Source of the DNA: Geodermatophilus siccatus
GTDB taxonomy: Bacteria > Actinomycetota > Actinomycetes > Mycobacteriales > Geodermatophilaceae
NCBI RefSeq assembly: GCF_900103785.1
Contig: NZ_FNHE01000016.1
Location: 24,747-88,746, forward strand
Direction of reading: 5' to 3'
Length of the DNA stretch: 64,000 nucleotides
Of this stretch, positions 7,512 to 13,963 are shown piece by piece. Positions within the stretch are counted from its first letter, which is position 1; each line of letters opens with the position of its first letter. The notes under the pieces are model-generated. The model saw only the letters and a list, made by a program, of their open reading frames with translations. It searched no databases and was not told where the DNA came from. The translations under genes and the position numbers were made by a program.

Positions 7512-8474
7512 ATGCAGACCTTCCTGCCCGTCGCCGACTTCGAGGAGAGCGCCCGGCTCCTGGACTCGCCCCGCCTGGGCAAGCAGCGGGTGGAGACGCT
7601 CCAGGTGCTGCGGGCCCTCGAACTGCCCGACTACGGCTGGACGTCGCACCCGGTGGTCCGGATGTGGCGCGGGCGGACGCCGGCGCTCGTGGCGTACGGG
7701 CTGGCCATGGTCCGGGTGTGGCGGGAGCGCGGGTTCGCCGACACCACGCACACGCTGATCGCCGAGTTCGCTCCCGACGTGGTCGGCGTCCCGCAGGAGG
7801 AACTGGCCCGGGCCGGGATGCTGCCCACCTGGGTCGGGGACGAGGCGCTGCACCTGTCGCACCGGTCGAACCTGCTGGCCAAGGAGCCGGACTTCTACCG
7901 GCCGCTCTTCCAGCCGATCTTCGGCGTCGAGCCCGAGGATCTGCCCTACCTGTGGCCCGGGCCCGACGACGTCCCGCCCGCGCCGGAGCCCGAGGGCACC
8001 CGGGTGTGGGTGGTGCGCCCCCGCGCGCACAACGAGCTCGGCGCCTGCCTGGCCGCGGGCGTCGTCGGGCTGGGCACCCAGTCCGGCATCGACGTGGACG
8101 CCACCGGGCTGTCCCCGGCCGAGCTGCGGGCGCTCTCCAAGGAGATCTCCGGCCGCCGCCCGGCCAAGGACCTGCGCCAGCTCTCGGCCTTCCTCGACGA
8201 GGTCCGCCCCGGCGACCCGGTCGCGCTGCCCATCGAGCACGGCGCGGGGCTGCTCGTGGGGGAGGTGCTCGGGGACTACCTGTTCGAGGGCCGCGAGCTC
8301 CTGCCGCACCGCCGTCCCGCCCGCTGGGACCGCGTCGTGCCGCGCGCCGCCGCGCGTCCGCCGGCCACCCTGCAGGACCCTCGCGCGCTGTTCTCCGTCG
8401 TCATCGACCCCGACGTGCTGCCGCCGGCGCTGGCCGGCACCACCTACCGCGAGCCGGCGCTGCCACTGGCCTGA
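7512..8474 (+). CDS. MSMEG_6728-type putative DNA glycosylase with extra C-terminal domain
   Basis: A 320-residue protein. Residues 1-150 match the MSMEG_6728 family, related to pyrimidine-dimer DNA glycosylases (MQTFLPVADFEESARLLDSP, then RLGKQRVETLQVLRALELP). Residues ~165-260 (TRVWVVRPRAHNELGACL, VVGLGTQ, DEVRPGDPVALPIEHGAGLL) look like the N-terminal, EVE/PUA-like domain of Mrr-type restriction proteins. Good GGAAGGAGG upstream of the ATG. Expected role is DNA repair or modified-base recognition; the fusion is discussed in the findings. A palindromic repeat follows the stop at once. Confidence 0.75.
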   Translation: MQTFLPVADFEESARLLDSPRLGKQRVETLQVLRALELPDYGWTSHPVVRMWRGRTPALVAYGLAMVRVWRERGFADTTHTLIAEFAPDVVGVPQEELARAGMLPTWVGDEALHLSHRSNLLAKEPDFYRPLFQPIFGVEPEDLPYLWPGPDDVPPAPEPEGTRVWVVRPRAHNELGACLAAGVVGLGTQSGIDVDATGLSPAELRALSKEISGRRPAKDLRQLSAFLDEVRPGDPVALPIEHGAGLLVGEVLGDYLFEGRELLPHRRPARWDRVVPRAAARPPATLQDPRALFSVVIDPDVLPPALAGTTYREPALPLA

Positions 8475-9316
8475 CGGAGGACCCCGTCCTCCCCACCCCT
8501 CGCAGGCTCGGGACGGGGCCGGCCGGCCGCGAGGACGGTCCTCCACGCGGCGGCGTGCAGGCGGCGCAGCTCCAGCCACGGCGCCAGCTCGGCGTCGGAG
8601 GGGCCGCCGACCGCGTCCAGCGCGGCCCGGCCGTCGAGCCGGGAGGTGCTGCGCAGGCAGGCGAGGTCCCAGGCCCGGGGGCCCGCGCAGGTGTCCTCGA
8701 GGTCGGTCCACCGCCAGCCGCCGGGGGTGGCCAGCAGGTTGCCCGGGTGCGCGTCGCCGTGCAGCCGCACCACCTCGCCGTCCAGCCTCGGGCGGAGCTC
8801 CGCCAGCCGGTCGCGCAGACGGTCCAGCTGCGCCGGAGCGGCTCCCCACGCCCCGCCCACCGAGGCGAAGCGGGCGAGGTCGTCGAGCGGGGTGTCCAGC
8901 GGCGCGCCGTCCACCGGCAGCGCCGCGAGGGAGCCGTGCAGCTCGACCAGGGCGCGGGCCGCCTCGCCCGGCGACGGCACCGAGGGCAGCACCTCGACGT
9001 GCTGCCAGAAGGAGAGCTCGAGGCCCGCGTACCGGTGCGGCCCCGGAGGCAGCAGGTCGCTGGGCGGGACGACCGGCGCGCCCGCCGCCGCGAGGGCGCC
9101 GGCGACGGCCACCTCGCGGGCGAACGAGCGCAGCGGGCTGGTGCGCAGCAGCGGCGTCAGGGTCGCCACCCGCGCGACGACCGGCGCCGGCGCCAGGTGG
9201 ACGACGACGTTGACGCCGTCCTGCAGCACCCGTGGCCCGGTCGAGCGGACCCCGTGCTCGGCGGCCACCGCACGGGCGGCGAGCAGGGCCCGCACCGCCC
9301 GGGCGGGCGCCGTCAC
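8444..9316 (-). CDS. aminoglycoside phosphotransferase-family kinase
   Basis: A 290-residue kinase-fold protein of the APH/choline-kinase type. The catalytic Brenner motif is clear (VRLHGDAHPGNLL near residue 190) followed by the metal site in TDLEDTCAGPRAWDLACL. Substrate is unknown; most chromosomal members phosphorylate small hydroxylated metabolites rather than antibiotics. The GTG start overlaps the thioesterase stop (GTGA), placing it last in a VOC-thioesterase-kinase operon. The last ~20 residues are encoded by the antisense of an intergenic repeat and the neighbour's 3' end, so the C-terminus is probably not ancestral. Confidence 0.8.
   Translation of the reverse strand: MTAPARAVRALLAARAVAAEHGVRSTGPRVLQDGVNVVVHLAPAPVVARVATLTPLLRTSPLRSFAREVAVAGALAAAGAPVVPPSDLLPPGPHRYAGLELSFWQHVEVLPSVPSPGEAARALVELHGSLAALPVDGAPLDTPLDDLARFASVGGAWGAAPAQLDRLRDRLAELRPRLDGEVVRLHGDAHPGNLLATPGGWRWTDLEDTCAGPRAWDLACLRSTSRLDGRAALDAVGGPSDAELAPWLELRRLHAAAWRTVLAAGRPRPEPARGGEDGVLRQASGSAGSR
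8476..8520 (+). repeat. palindromic intergenic element, copy A
   Basis: Arms CCCCGTCC and GGACGGGG flank the family loop CTCGCAGGCTCG. It begins one base after the stop of the 7512-8474 gene. Member of the eight-copy family described in the findings. Confidence 0.75.
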
Positions 9317-9732
9317 GCGCCGGGCCGGCGCACGTTCTGCAGCCGCACCTGGCCGCGGGCGACCAGCTTGCCGTCGTCGGCCCGGGTGAGCAGCACCTGC
9401 CAGAGCTGCTGGGTGCGGCCCTGCTGCACCGGCTCGGCGACGACCTGCAGCCGCCCCTCGGTCATCGAGCGGATGAAGTCGGTGTTGTTGTTGACGCCGA
9501 CGGCGAACTGCCCGCCGTCGGCCACCGCCACGCTCGCGCCGATGCTGGCCGCGGACTCGATGACGGCGCAGTAGAGCCCACCGTGGACGACGCCCCACGG
9601 GGTGTGCTGCTCCGGCCCGACCTGGACCGTCCCGGTCACGCGCGTGCCGCTGACCTCGCCGACCTCGAAGGCGGTGGCGGCGACGAAGGGACTGGCCGAG
9701 GCGAGGTCGACCGCGGGCAGGTCGGCGCTCAC
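9313..9732 (-). CDS. PaaI-family (hotdog) thioesterase
   Basis: A 139-residue hotdog-fold protein. The family signature HTPWGVVHGGLYCAVIESAA with the catalytic-region HGG lies near residues 44-62, and the downstream NNNTDFIRSMTEGRL matches PaaI/YdiI acyl-CoA thioesterases. It hydrolyses acyl-CoA thioesters, probably aromatic or medium-chain, in the cytoplasm. It is the middle gene of a three-gene operon, overlapping both the VOC gene and the kinase gene by 4 bases. Confidence 0.88.
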   Translation of the reverse strand: MSADLPAVDLASASPFVAATAFEVGEVSGTRVTGTVQVGPEQHTPWGVVHGGLYCAVIESAASIGASVAVADGGQFAVGVNNNTDFIRSMTEGRLQVVAEPVQQGRTQQLWQVLLTRADDGKLVARGQVRLQNVRRPGA

Positions 9733-10091
9733 GCGGCGTCCCACACGAGGCAGAACGGGTGGCCCACCGGGTCGGCGTAGACGCGGAAGTCGCCCCCTCC
9801 GCCGGGCAGCGGCCGAGCGCCGAGCGCGAGCGCCCTGGGCTCGGCCTCCTCGATGTCGGCCACCCGGACGTCGAGGTGGAACTGCTGCGGGCGCTGCGGG
9901 TCGGGCCAGTCCGGGGGCGTGAGGTCCGGCGCCTGCTGGAAGGCCAGCCGGTACCCCTGGCCGGTGACGACGACCCAGTCGTCGCCCGGGGAGCCCTTGC
10001 TGACCTCCATCCCCAGCAGGTCGGCGTAGAACGTCGCGAGGGCGTACGCGTCCGGCGCGTCGATGACGACGGAGTGCAACTGGCCGATCAT
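9729..10091 (-). CDS. VOC-superfamily (glyoxalase/dioxygenase-fold) protein
   Basis: A 120-residue protein with the paired beta-alpha-beta-beta-beta modules of the vicinal-oxygen-chelate fold: IDAPDAYALATFYADLLGME, then FHLDVRVADIEEAE and a C-terminal DPVGHPFCLVWD. Metal-ligand candidates are the N-terminal His6, the mid-protein His and the C-terminal region. Substrate unknown. First gene of the operon with the PaaI thioesterase and APH-type kinase. It reads divergently from the YbaK gene. Confidence 0.85.
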   Translation of the reverse strand: MIGQLHSVVIDAPDAYALATFYADLLGMEVSKGSPGDDWVVVTGQGYRLAFQQAPDLTPPDWPDPQRPQQFHLDVRVADIEEAEPRALALGARPLPGGGGDFRVYADPVGHPFCLVWDAA

Positions 10092-10179
10092 GGGCCCATC
10101 CTGCGGGCCGGGGGAGCGTCCGACCAGCGGTGATCCGGCCGCTCGCCGCGACGATCCGGCCACCGGGCAGGATCGCCCC

Positions 10180-10875
10180 GTGGACTCCTCGACCGCCCCC
10201 GGGCTCGGCTCGCTGACCTGGGTCCCCGCCGCCGAGCGGCCCGAGCTGCTCGCCGCCCCGGTGGCCGCGGCGCTGGGCGCGCTGACCGCCCCCGCCTGGG
10301 TCGCCGAGATCGACCCCGACCTCGCCGACACCGCCGCCTTCGCCGAGGCGTACGGGGTGCCGCTGGAGGTCTCGGCGAACTGCGTGGTCGTCGCCGCTCG
10401 CCGTGCCGGGCAGACGGAGCTGGCCGTGTGCCTGGTCCCGGCGACCACCCGCGCCGACGTCAACGGCCTGGTGCGCCGCCACCTCGGGGCCCGCAAGGTC
10501 TCCTTCGCGCCGCAGGACGTCGCCGTCGCCGAGAGCGGCATGGAGTACGGGGGCATCACCCCGCTCGGGTTGCCGCCGTCCTGGCCGGTGCTGGTCGACC
10601 CCGCCGTCGCGGCCGCCGACCTCGTCGTGGTCGGGTCGGGCACCCGGGGCAGCAAGCTGGCGGTGTCCGGGGCCGCGCTGGCCGCGCTGCCCGCCGCGGA
10701 GGTCCTCGAGGGACTGGGCCGCCCGGTGGCCGAGCCGCCGCGGCCGGCTCCGGCGGCGCCGGCCGAGCGGGCTCCCGACGACCGGGACGTCGGCTGGGGC
10801 GAGCGCCCCGAGGAGCTGTCGGCCGCCGACCGGCGCTACCTCGAGGACCGCCCGCCGCACTGGGGCAGCGACTGA
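10180..10875 (+). CDS. YbaK/EbsC-family aminoacyl-tRNA deacylase-like protein
   Basis: A 231-residue protein with a YbaK-type editing domain at residues ~45-170: CVVVAARRAGQTELAVCLVP, then LGARKVSFAPQDVA and GGITPLGLPPSWPVLVD, which are the conserved segments around the substrate pocket. Such proteins hydrolyse mischarged aminoacyl-tRNAs (Cys-tRNA-Pro and similar). The C-terminal 50 residues are acidic/proline-rich and disordered. The GTG start lies 6 bases after CAGGAT, a leaderless-type arrangement; an upstream GGGCAGGA could also serve as a ribosome site. A palindromic repeat follows the stop directly. Confidence 0.85.
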   Translation: MDSSTAPGLGSLTWVPAAERPELLAAPVAAALGALTAPAWVAEIDPDLADTAAFAEAYGVPLEVSANCVVVAARRAGQTELAVCLVPATTRADVNGLVRRHLGARKVSFAPQDVAVAESGMEYGGITPLGLPPSWPVLVDPAVAAADLVVVGSGTRGSKLAVSGAALAALPAAEVLEGLGRPVAEPPRPAPAAPAERAPDDRDVGWGERPEELSAADRRYLEDRPPHWGSD

Positions 10876-10933
10876 GAGGACCCTCCTGCCCCGACCACTC
10901 GCAGGCTCGCGGCGGGACCCTGCAGGAGGGCCG
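10876..10933 (+). repeat. palindromic intergenic element, copy B
   Basis: Outer arms CCCTCCTG and CAGGAGGG enclose the conserved CTCGCAGGCTCG loop. Starts at the base after the YbaK stop codon, between convergent genes, so it may terminate both. Confidence 0.75.
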
Positions 10934-10958
10934 CCCGTCCTCCTCGCCGTTCGCGAGC

Positions 10959-11198
10959 TCACGGCGAGCCTCTGGGTGGGCCGGGCTCCTCGCCGTAGGT
11001 GCGCCGCTCGAGGAGCGCCTCCGTCGGCAGCACGACGAGGGAGTGGACGACCGCCGCCCACCAGGTCGACCAGCGGGGTCCCCACGACTCGGCGAACCGG
11101 TCGACGACCGCGGTGGAGGCCGCACCGATGACCACGGCGACGGCGAGCTCGGCGACGTGGCCGCGCAGCAGGGGTTCCTCGAAGCCCTCGGGCCTCAT
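10959..11198 (-). CDS. shortened MscL-like mechanosensitive channel protein
   Basis: A 79-residue membrane protein. Residues 1-30 are a clear MscL N-terminus and TM1 (GFEEPLLRGHVAELAVAVVI, then GAASTAV), and residues ~48-75 resemble TM2 and the start of the cytoplasmic helix (VVHSLVVLPTEALLERR, then GEEP). MscL is normally about 130 residues: the periplasmic loop and the C-terminal bundle are largely missing. Starts by ATGA overlap with the upstream SAF gene. Normal MscL relieves hypo-osmotic pressure; whether this short form gates is unknown. It could also be a decaying gene. Confidence 0.65.
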   Translation of the reverse strand: MRPEGFEEPLLRGHVAELAVAVVIGAASTAVVDRFAESWGPRWSTWWAAVVHSLVVLPTEALLERRTYGEEPGPPRGSP

Positions 11199-11842
11199 CC
11201 ACCCACCCCGGGCGCGAGCGGCCCGGCACCCGGCGTCGAGCGTGGCGGGAGGCTGAGGGTGAGCGTCGCGGTGGTGGCCGCGGCGGCGAGCCGGGCGGCG
11301 GTGTCGGCGTCGACGGCGAGCAGCAGCAGGCCGTCGTCCTCCGGCGCGGGGGTGGCCAGGACCGGCGCCCCGGCGGCGACCACCTCGGCGCGGGCGGCGC
11401 CCGGTGGCGCGGCCAGGACGTCGACCCGGTCACCGGGCTGCACCAGCGCGCTGACCGCGAGGTCGGCGGGGCGCACCGGCGCGGCGACCTGGCCGGGACC
11501 GAGCTGGGCGGTCGGACCGGCCCCGCCCAGGGCGGCGTCGGTGAGCGGCTCGCCGGACCGGACGCCGCCGGTGAGCACCTGGCCCACGACCGCGGCCGGG
11601 TCCTCGACCGTGCCGGCGGGGCGCAGCTCGGGCGGGTAGTGCGCGACGGCGACGTCCCCGGCGGCCAGGACGGCGCCGGCCGCGAGGTCGGCCGCGGCGA
11701 CGACGACCGGGACGGCGGCCGGGGCGCTGGCCGGCGCCGGGGCGGGGCGCAGGGCCAGGACGAGGGCGGTGGCGGCGAGGAGCGCGGCGAGGACCTGGCG
11801 GCCGGTGTGCAGCGGCCGGCGCGGGCGGCGGAAGCGGACCAT
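11195..11842 (-). CDS. SAF-domain protein (CpaB/RcpC-like)
   Basis: A 215-residue protein with an N-terminal membrane anchor or signal sequence (residues ~15-40, LAALLAATALVLALRP) and a SAF domain at residues ~45-100 (VVVAAADLAAGAVLAAGDVA), as in the Flp pilus assembly protein CpaB, followed by a small beta domain (VQPGDRVDVLAAPPG). No pilus genes are present nearby, so the name gives fold rather than function. It sits between the Ruc-like gene and the short MscL gene, the arrangement common in actinobacteria. Confidence 0.8.
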   Translation of the reverse strand: MVRFRRPRRPLHTGRQVLAALLAATALVLALRPAPAPASAPAAVPVVVAAADLAAGAVLAAGDVAVAHYPPELRPAGTVEDPAAVVGQVLTGGVRSGEPLTDAALGGAGPTAQLGPGQVAAPVRPADLAVSALVQPGDRVDVLAAPPGAARAEVVAAGAPVLATPAPEDDGLLLLAVDADTAARLAAAATTATLTLSLPPRSTPGAGPLAPGVGG

Positions 11843-11924
11843 GCGCCCACGCTGGCCGCCCGCGACCGGCGGGAGGACGGCGGACGCCGGGTTGTGGACC
11901 CGGCGACCGCCTGTGGACCGCGGG

Positions 11925-12251
11925 TCAGCTGGCGGCGGCGTTGCTCGAGGAGGAGCTGGAACCGCTCGACGAGGAGGAGCCCGAGGACGACGAGGTGGAC
12001 GCGGCGGGGGCGGCGTCCTTCTTGCCGTTGCCGTTGGACGACGAGCCGGACTCGCTCGACGACGCCTTGGAGCGGCTGTCGGTGCGGTAGAAACCCGAGC
12101 CCTTGAAGACCACGCCGACCGAGCCGTAGACCTTGCGCACCGCGCTGCCGCACTCGGGGCACTCGCTCACCGGAGCGTCGGTGAAGCTCTGCACCACCTC
12201 GAACTGGTGCTTCCCGTCGGGGTTGCTGCAGGCGTACTGGTACGTGGGCAC
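11925..12251 (-). CDS. ruc: FmdB-family zinc-ribbon protein, Ruc-like redox-regulated chaperone
   Basis: A 108-residue protein: an N-terminal FmdB zinc ribbon (VPTYQYACSNPD ... SECPECGSAVRK), the highly conserved VGVVFKGSGFYRTDS segment at about residue 47-61, and a disordered Ser/Gly tail. This is the layout of mycobacterial Ruc (Rv0991c), a small chaperone that prevents aggregation under oxidative and heat stress and works with DnaK. The first zinc knuckle is atypical: only one Cys is followed by SNPDGKH instead of C-x2-C. A CIRCE-like box lies 31 bases upstream, matching HrcA control known for Ruc. Identification rests on sequence and gene order. Confidence 0.82.
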   Translation of the reverse strand: MPTYQYACSNPDGKHQFEVVQSFTDAPVSECPECGSAVRKVYGSVGVVFKGSGFYRTDSRSKASSSESGSSSNGNGKKDAAPAASTSSSSGSSSSSGSSSSSSNAAAS

Positions 12252-12282
12252 GGTGGTGGTACTCCTCGTCGGACGGGCCGGG

Positions 12283-12309
12283 TTGGCACTCTCACCCGGC
12301 GACTGCCAA
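12283..12309 (-). promoter_or_regulatory. CIRCE-like HrcA operator
   Basis: TTGGCACTC, nine spacer bases, then GACTGCCAA. The CIRCE consensus is TTAGCACTC-N9-GAGTGCTAA; the arms here pair perfectly except for one position. It lies 31 bases upstream of the Ruc-like start, where HrcA binding would block transcription until heat shock. Confidence 0.75.
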
Positions 12310-12653
12310 TGATGCGCGTCGCCGCGGCATCCGTCCACGTGCTGTCGGCGAGTGTCCGGTGTGCAGGTTCCGCGAGGGCGACCGCGAAGTCGGTGAGTGC
12401 CGGGGTTGCGTCCACGAGGACGGCACTGCGCCGGTGCGAGGGTGACTTCGCGAGCGCGAGGGTGACTCTGCGGCGCCGAGCGGCGGCCGGGCGGGCTGAC
12501 CGCGCCTTCCCGGCCGGACCGCTGCGCCGGCGACCCGACCACCCGAGCCGGAGGAGGATGCGGGCCTGACCGCGGTGGACGCCCGCGCCGACCGAGTCGC
12601 CGGAGCGGTACGGGGCAGCTCAGGCAGCGCACGGCCCTCGCTTCGGATCGTTC
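12310..12653. other. non-coding stretch with a half-copy of a hairpin repeat
   Basis: About 340 bases upstream of the CIRCE box. It holds a 21-base segment (12336-12356) identical to one arm, loop and edge of the hairpin at 13451-13481, followed by a weaker match of about 60 bases to the sequence behind that hairpin. I see no gene. Confidence 0.4.
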
Positions 12654-12960
12654 TCAGGCGTCGGTCTCGGCGGCCACCCGGGTCTGGGGGGTGGGGGCGG
12701 TCCGGCTGGCCAGCGGCGCGAGCCGGGTGCCGTCGATGTGGGGGTGGATGGCCCGCCCGAGCGGGTTGCTGGCGACCAGGTCCAGGTGGAGGTCCTGCAC
12801 CAGCGCCGGCGTCGCCACCGAGTCCGGCACCGCCTGCACCCCGGGGTCCACGCTGCGCCGAGCGGGGCGCCGCGGTCTGCGGGTGGCGACAGCACGGGGA
12901 TGGGCGGCGCGGACGAGGTCGGACAGGTGCTCGCGCTCCACGGCATCGAGCTGTAGCGCC
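12654..12960 (-). pseudogene. XRE/MmyB-like transcriptional regulator remnant
   Basis: The minus-strand frame reads ARALQLDAVEREHLSDLVRA, then RRSVDPGVQAVPDS and LHLDLVASNPLGRAIHPH. This is the junction between the helix-turn-helix domain and the MmyB-like ligand-binding domain of a common actinobacterial regulator family (helix LALDDAER-EHL, then LDVLAANALGRAL). The DNA-binding domain is scrambled and the C-terminal half is missing, so it is a decayed fragment. Confidence 0.55.
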
Positions 12961-12962
12961 CG

Positions 12963-13055
12963 GGCAACAACGCCTCCGAGCACGCCGTCATCGGCCTCAC
13001 CCGCAGCGCCGCACCGGAGTACGCCCGCCGGGCGGAGGACCGCGTGTCGGGTAGG
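12963..13055 (+). pseudogene. short-chain dehydrogenase fragment
   Basis: The plus strand encodes GNNASEHAVIGLTRSAAPEY followed by ARRAEDRVSG. It matches the segment of SDR oxidoreductases right after the catalytic Tyr (usually YxASKHAVIGLTRSAALEYA, then GIRVN). The catalytic Tyr and Lys are replaced and no Rossmann domain precedes it, so only a 30-residue scar survives. It abuts the regulator fragment on the opposite strand; the two may once have been a divergent regulator-SDR pair. Confidence 0.5.
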
Positions 13056-13178
13056 CCGGTCAGCGCGACGGAAACCGGTGGTTCTCCGCCCGGTGGAGCG
13101 AACGGCGGCCATCCACGCCGTCGAGGTCGGGGACGATCGCCCGCACCGTGCTCGCGCCCCTCGACGCCCGAGGCTCGG

Positions 13179-13349
13179 TCAGTCGCCGTCCGCGTCGCCG
13201 GAGCCGCCATCGACCCACGGCATCGGGTCGCCTCGCCAGTCGGCGGGTGGAGGAACCGGCTCGGACTGCACCTCGACCTGCTCGTCCAACGGCACCCGCG
13301 CGCTGGCGTGGAGCTCGTCCTCCGAGAGCCGATACCTGTTGTCCGTCAT
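13179..13349 (-). CDS. possible small acidic protein
   Basis: A 56-residue frame from an ATG, with a plausible protein-like composition (MTDNRYRLSEDELHASARVP, then LDEQVEVQ) ending in an acidic GGSGDADGD tail. It is the most gene-like frame in a 1.3-kb debris region, but no good Shine-Dalgarno precedes it and I do not recognise a family. It could be a genuine small gene or the tail of a lost one. Confidence 0.35.
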   Translation of the reverse strand: MTDNRYRLSEDELHASARVPLDEQVEVQSEPVPPPADWRGDPMPWVDGGSGDADGD

Positions 13350-13925
13350 GGCCGCAGCCTGGCATGTGCGGGCGCGCGATCCGGCGCCCGTGCCCGCACT
13401 CCTCGTACTCGGTGCCCGTCCGCGATCGACGCTCGCACGCCGCAAGGCCCACACTCGCCGACACGTGCTGTCGGCGAGTGTCACCTCCGCGTGCGTGGCG
13501 AGGGCGAACGCGGACTGCGTGAGTGCCCGAGTGCGGTCGCCAGGGCGAGACTGCGGTCATCCGGGGGGCGGCTCCGCGGCCGCGAGGAGACCTCGCGGTG
13601 GTCGTCCGCTCGGCGGTTCGGCCCGGTGCTCGGGGTGGGCCGGGACCCGGCTGGTCGTGTCGGTCCTGGTCGCATGATCGGCGGCGTGCGTGAGGTGCCG
13701 CCGTCCGGCGAGGTCCGGAAGAGCGCCGCGGGCGCACCGACATCGACCTCCACGTCCTCACGGGAGCCGGCACCGCCGGTCGCACCGCGCTCGCGCTCAC
13801 GGCTGGCCTCCCCCTCCGTCGTCAGCAGGACTGGCAAGGTCACCGGCCCGAGCGGCGCGGCCGCCACCGACCACCAGCCCTGGCCCATCGGGCGCAGCCG
13901 GCACCACCAGGCAGAAGGACTCACG
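13350..13925. other. gene-free debris region
   Basis: About 575 bases between the possible small gene and the leader peptide of the membrane hydrolase. Apart from the hairpin at 13451-13481, all frames give Arg/Ala/Ser-rich translations without motifs. Likely promoter of the hydrolase lies near its right end, but I cannot place it. Confidence 0.4.
13451..13481. repeat. 13-bp perfect hairpin
   Basis: Arms ACACTCGCCGACA and TGTCGGCGAGTGT, loop CGTGC. Twenty-one bases across the loop and right arm recur at 12336-12356, where the left arm is lost, suggesting a dispersed intergenic palindrome family. Confidence 0.7.
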
Positions 13926-13961
13926 ATGAGCACCACCACACCGACCGCGCCGCCGCAGTAG
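13926..13961 (+). CDS. 11-residue upstream peptide (leader ORF)
   Basis: ATG with an AGAAGGA Shine-Dalgarno 6 bases upstream, encoding MSTTTPTAPPQ and a TAG stop. The stop ends two bases before the ATG of the hydrolase gene, which itself lacks a ribosome-binding site and begins with the similar MSTTDRAPTG. Ribosomes finishing the leader would be placed to restart on the main gene. It may also be a scar of a frameshift in the original N-terminus. Confidence 0.5.
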   Translation: MSTTTPTAPPQ

Positions 13962-13963
13962 CC

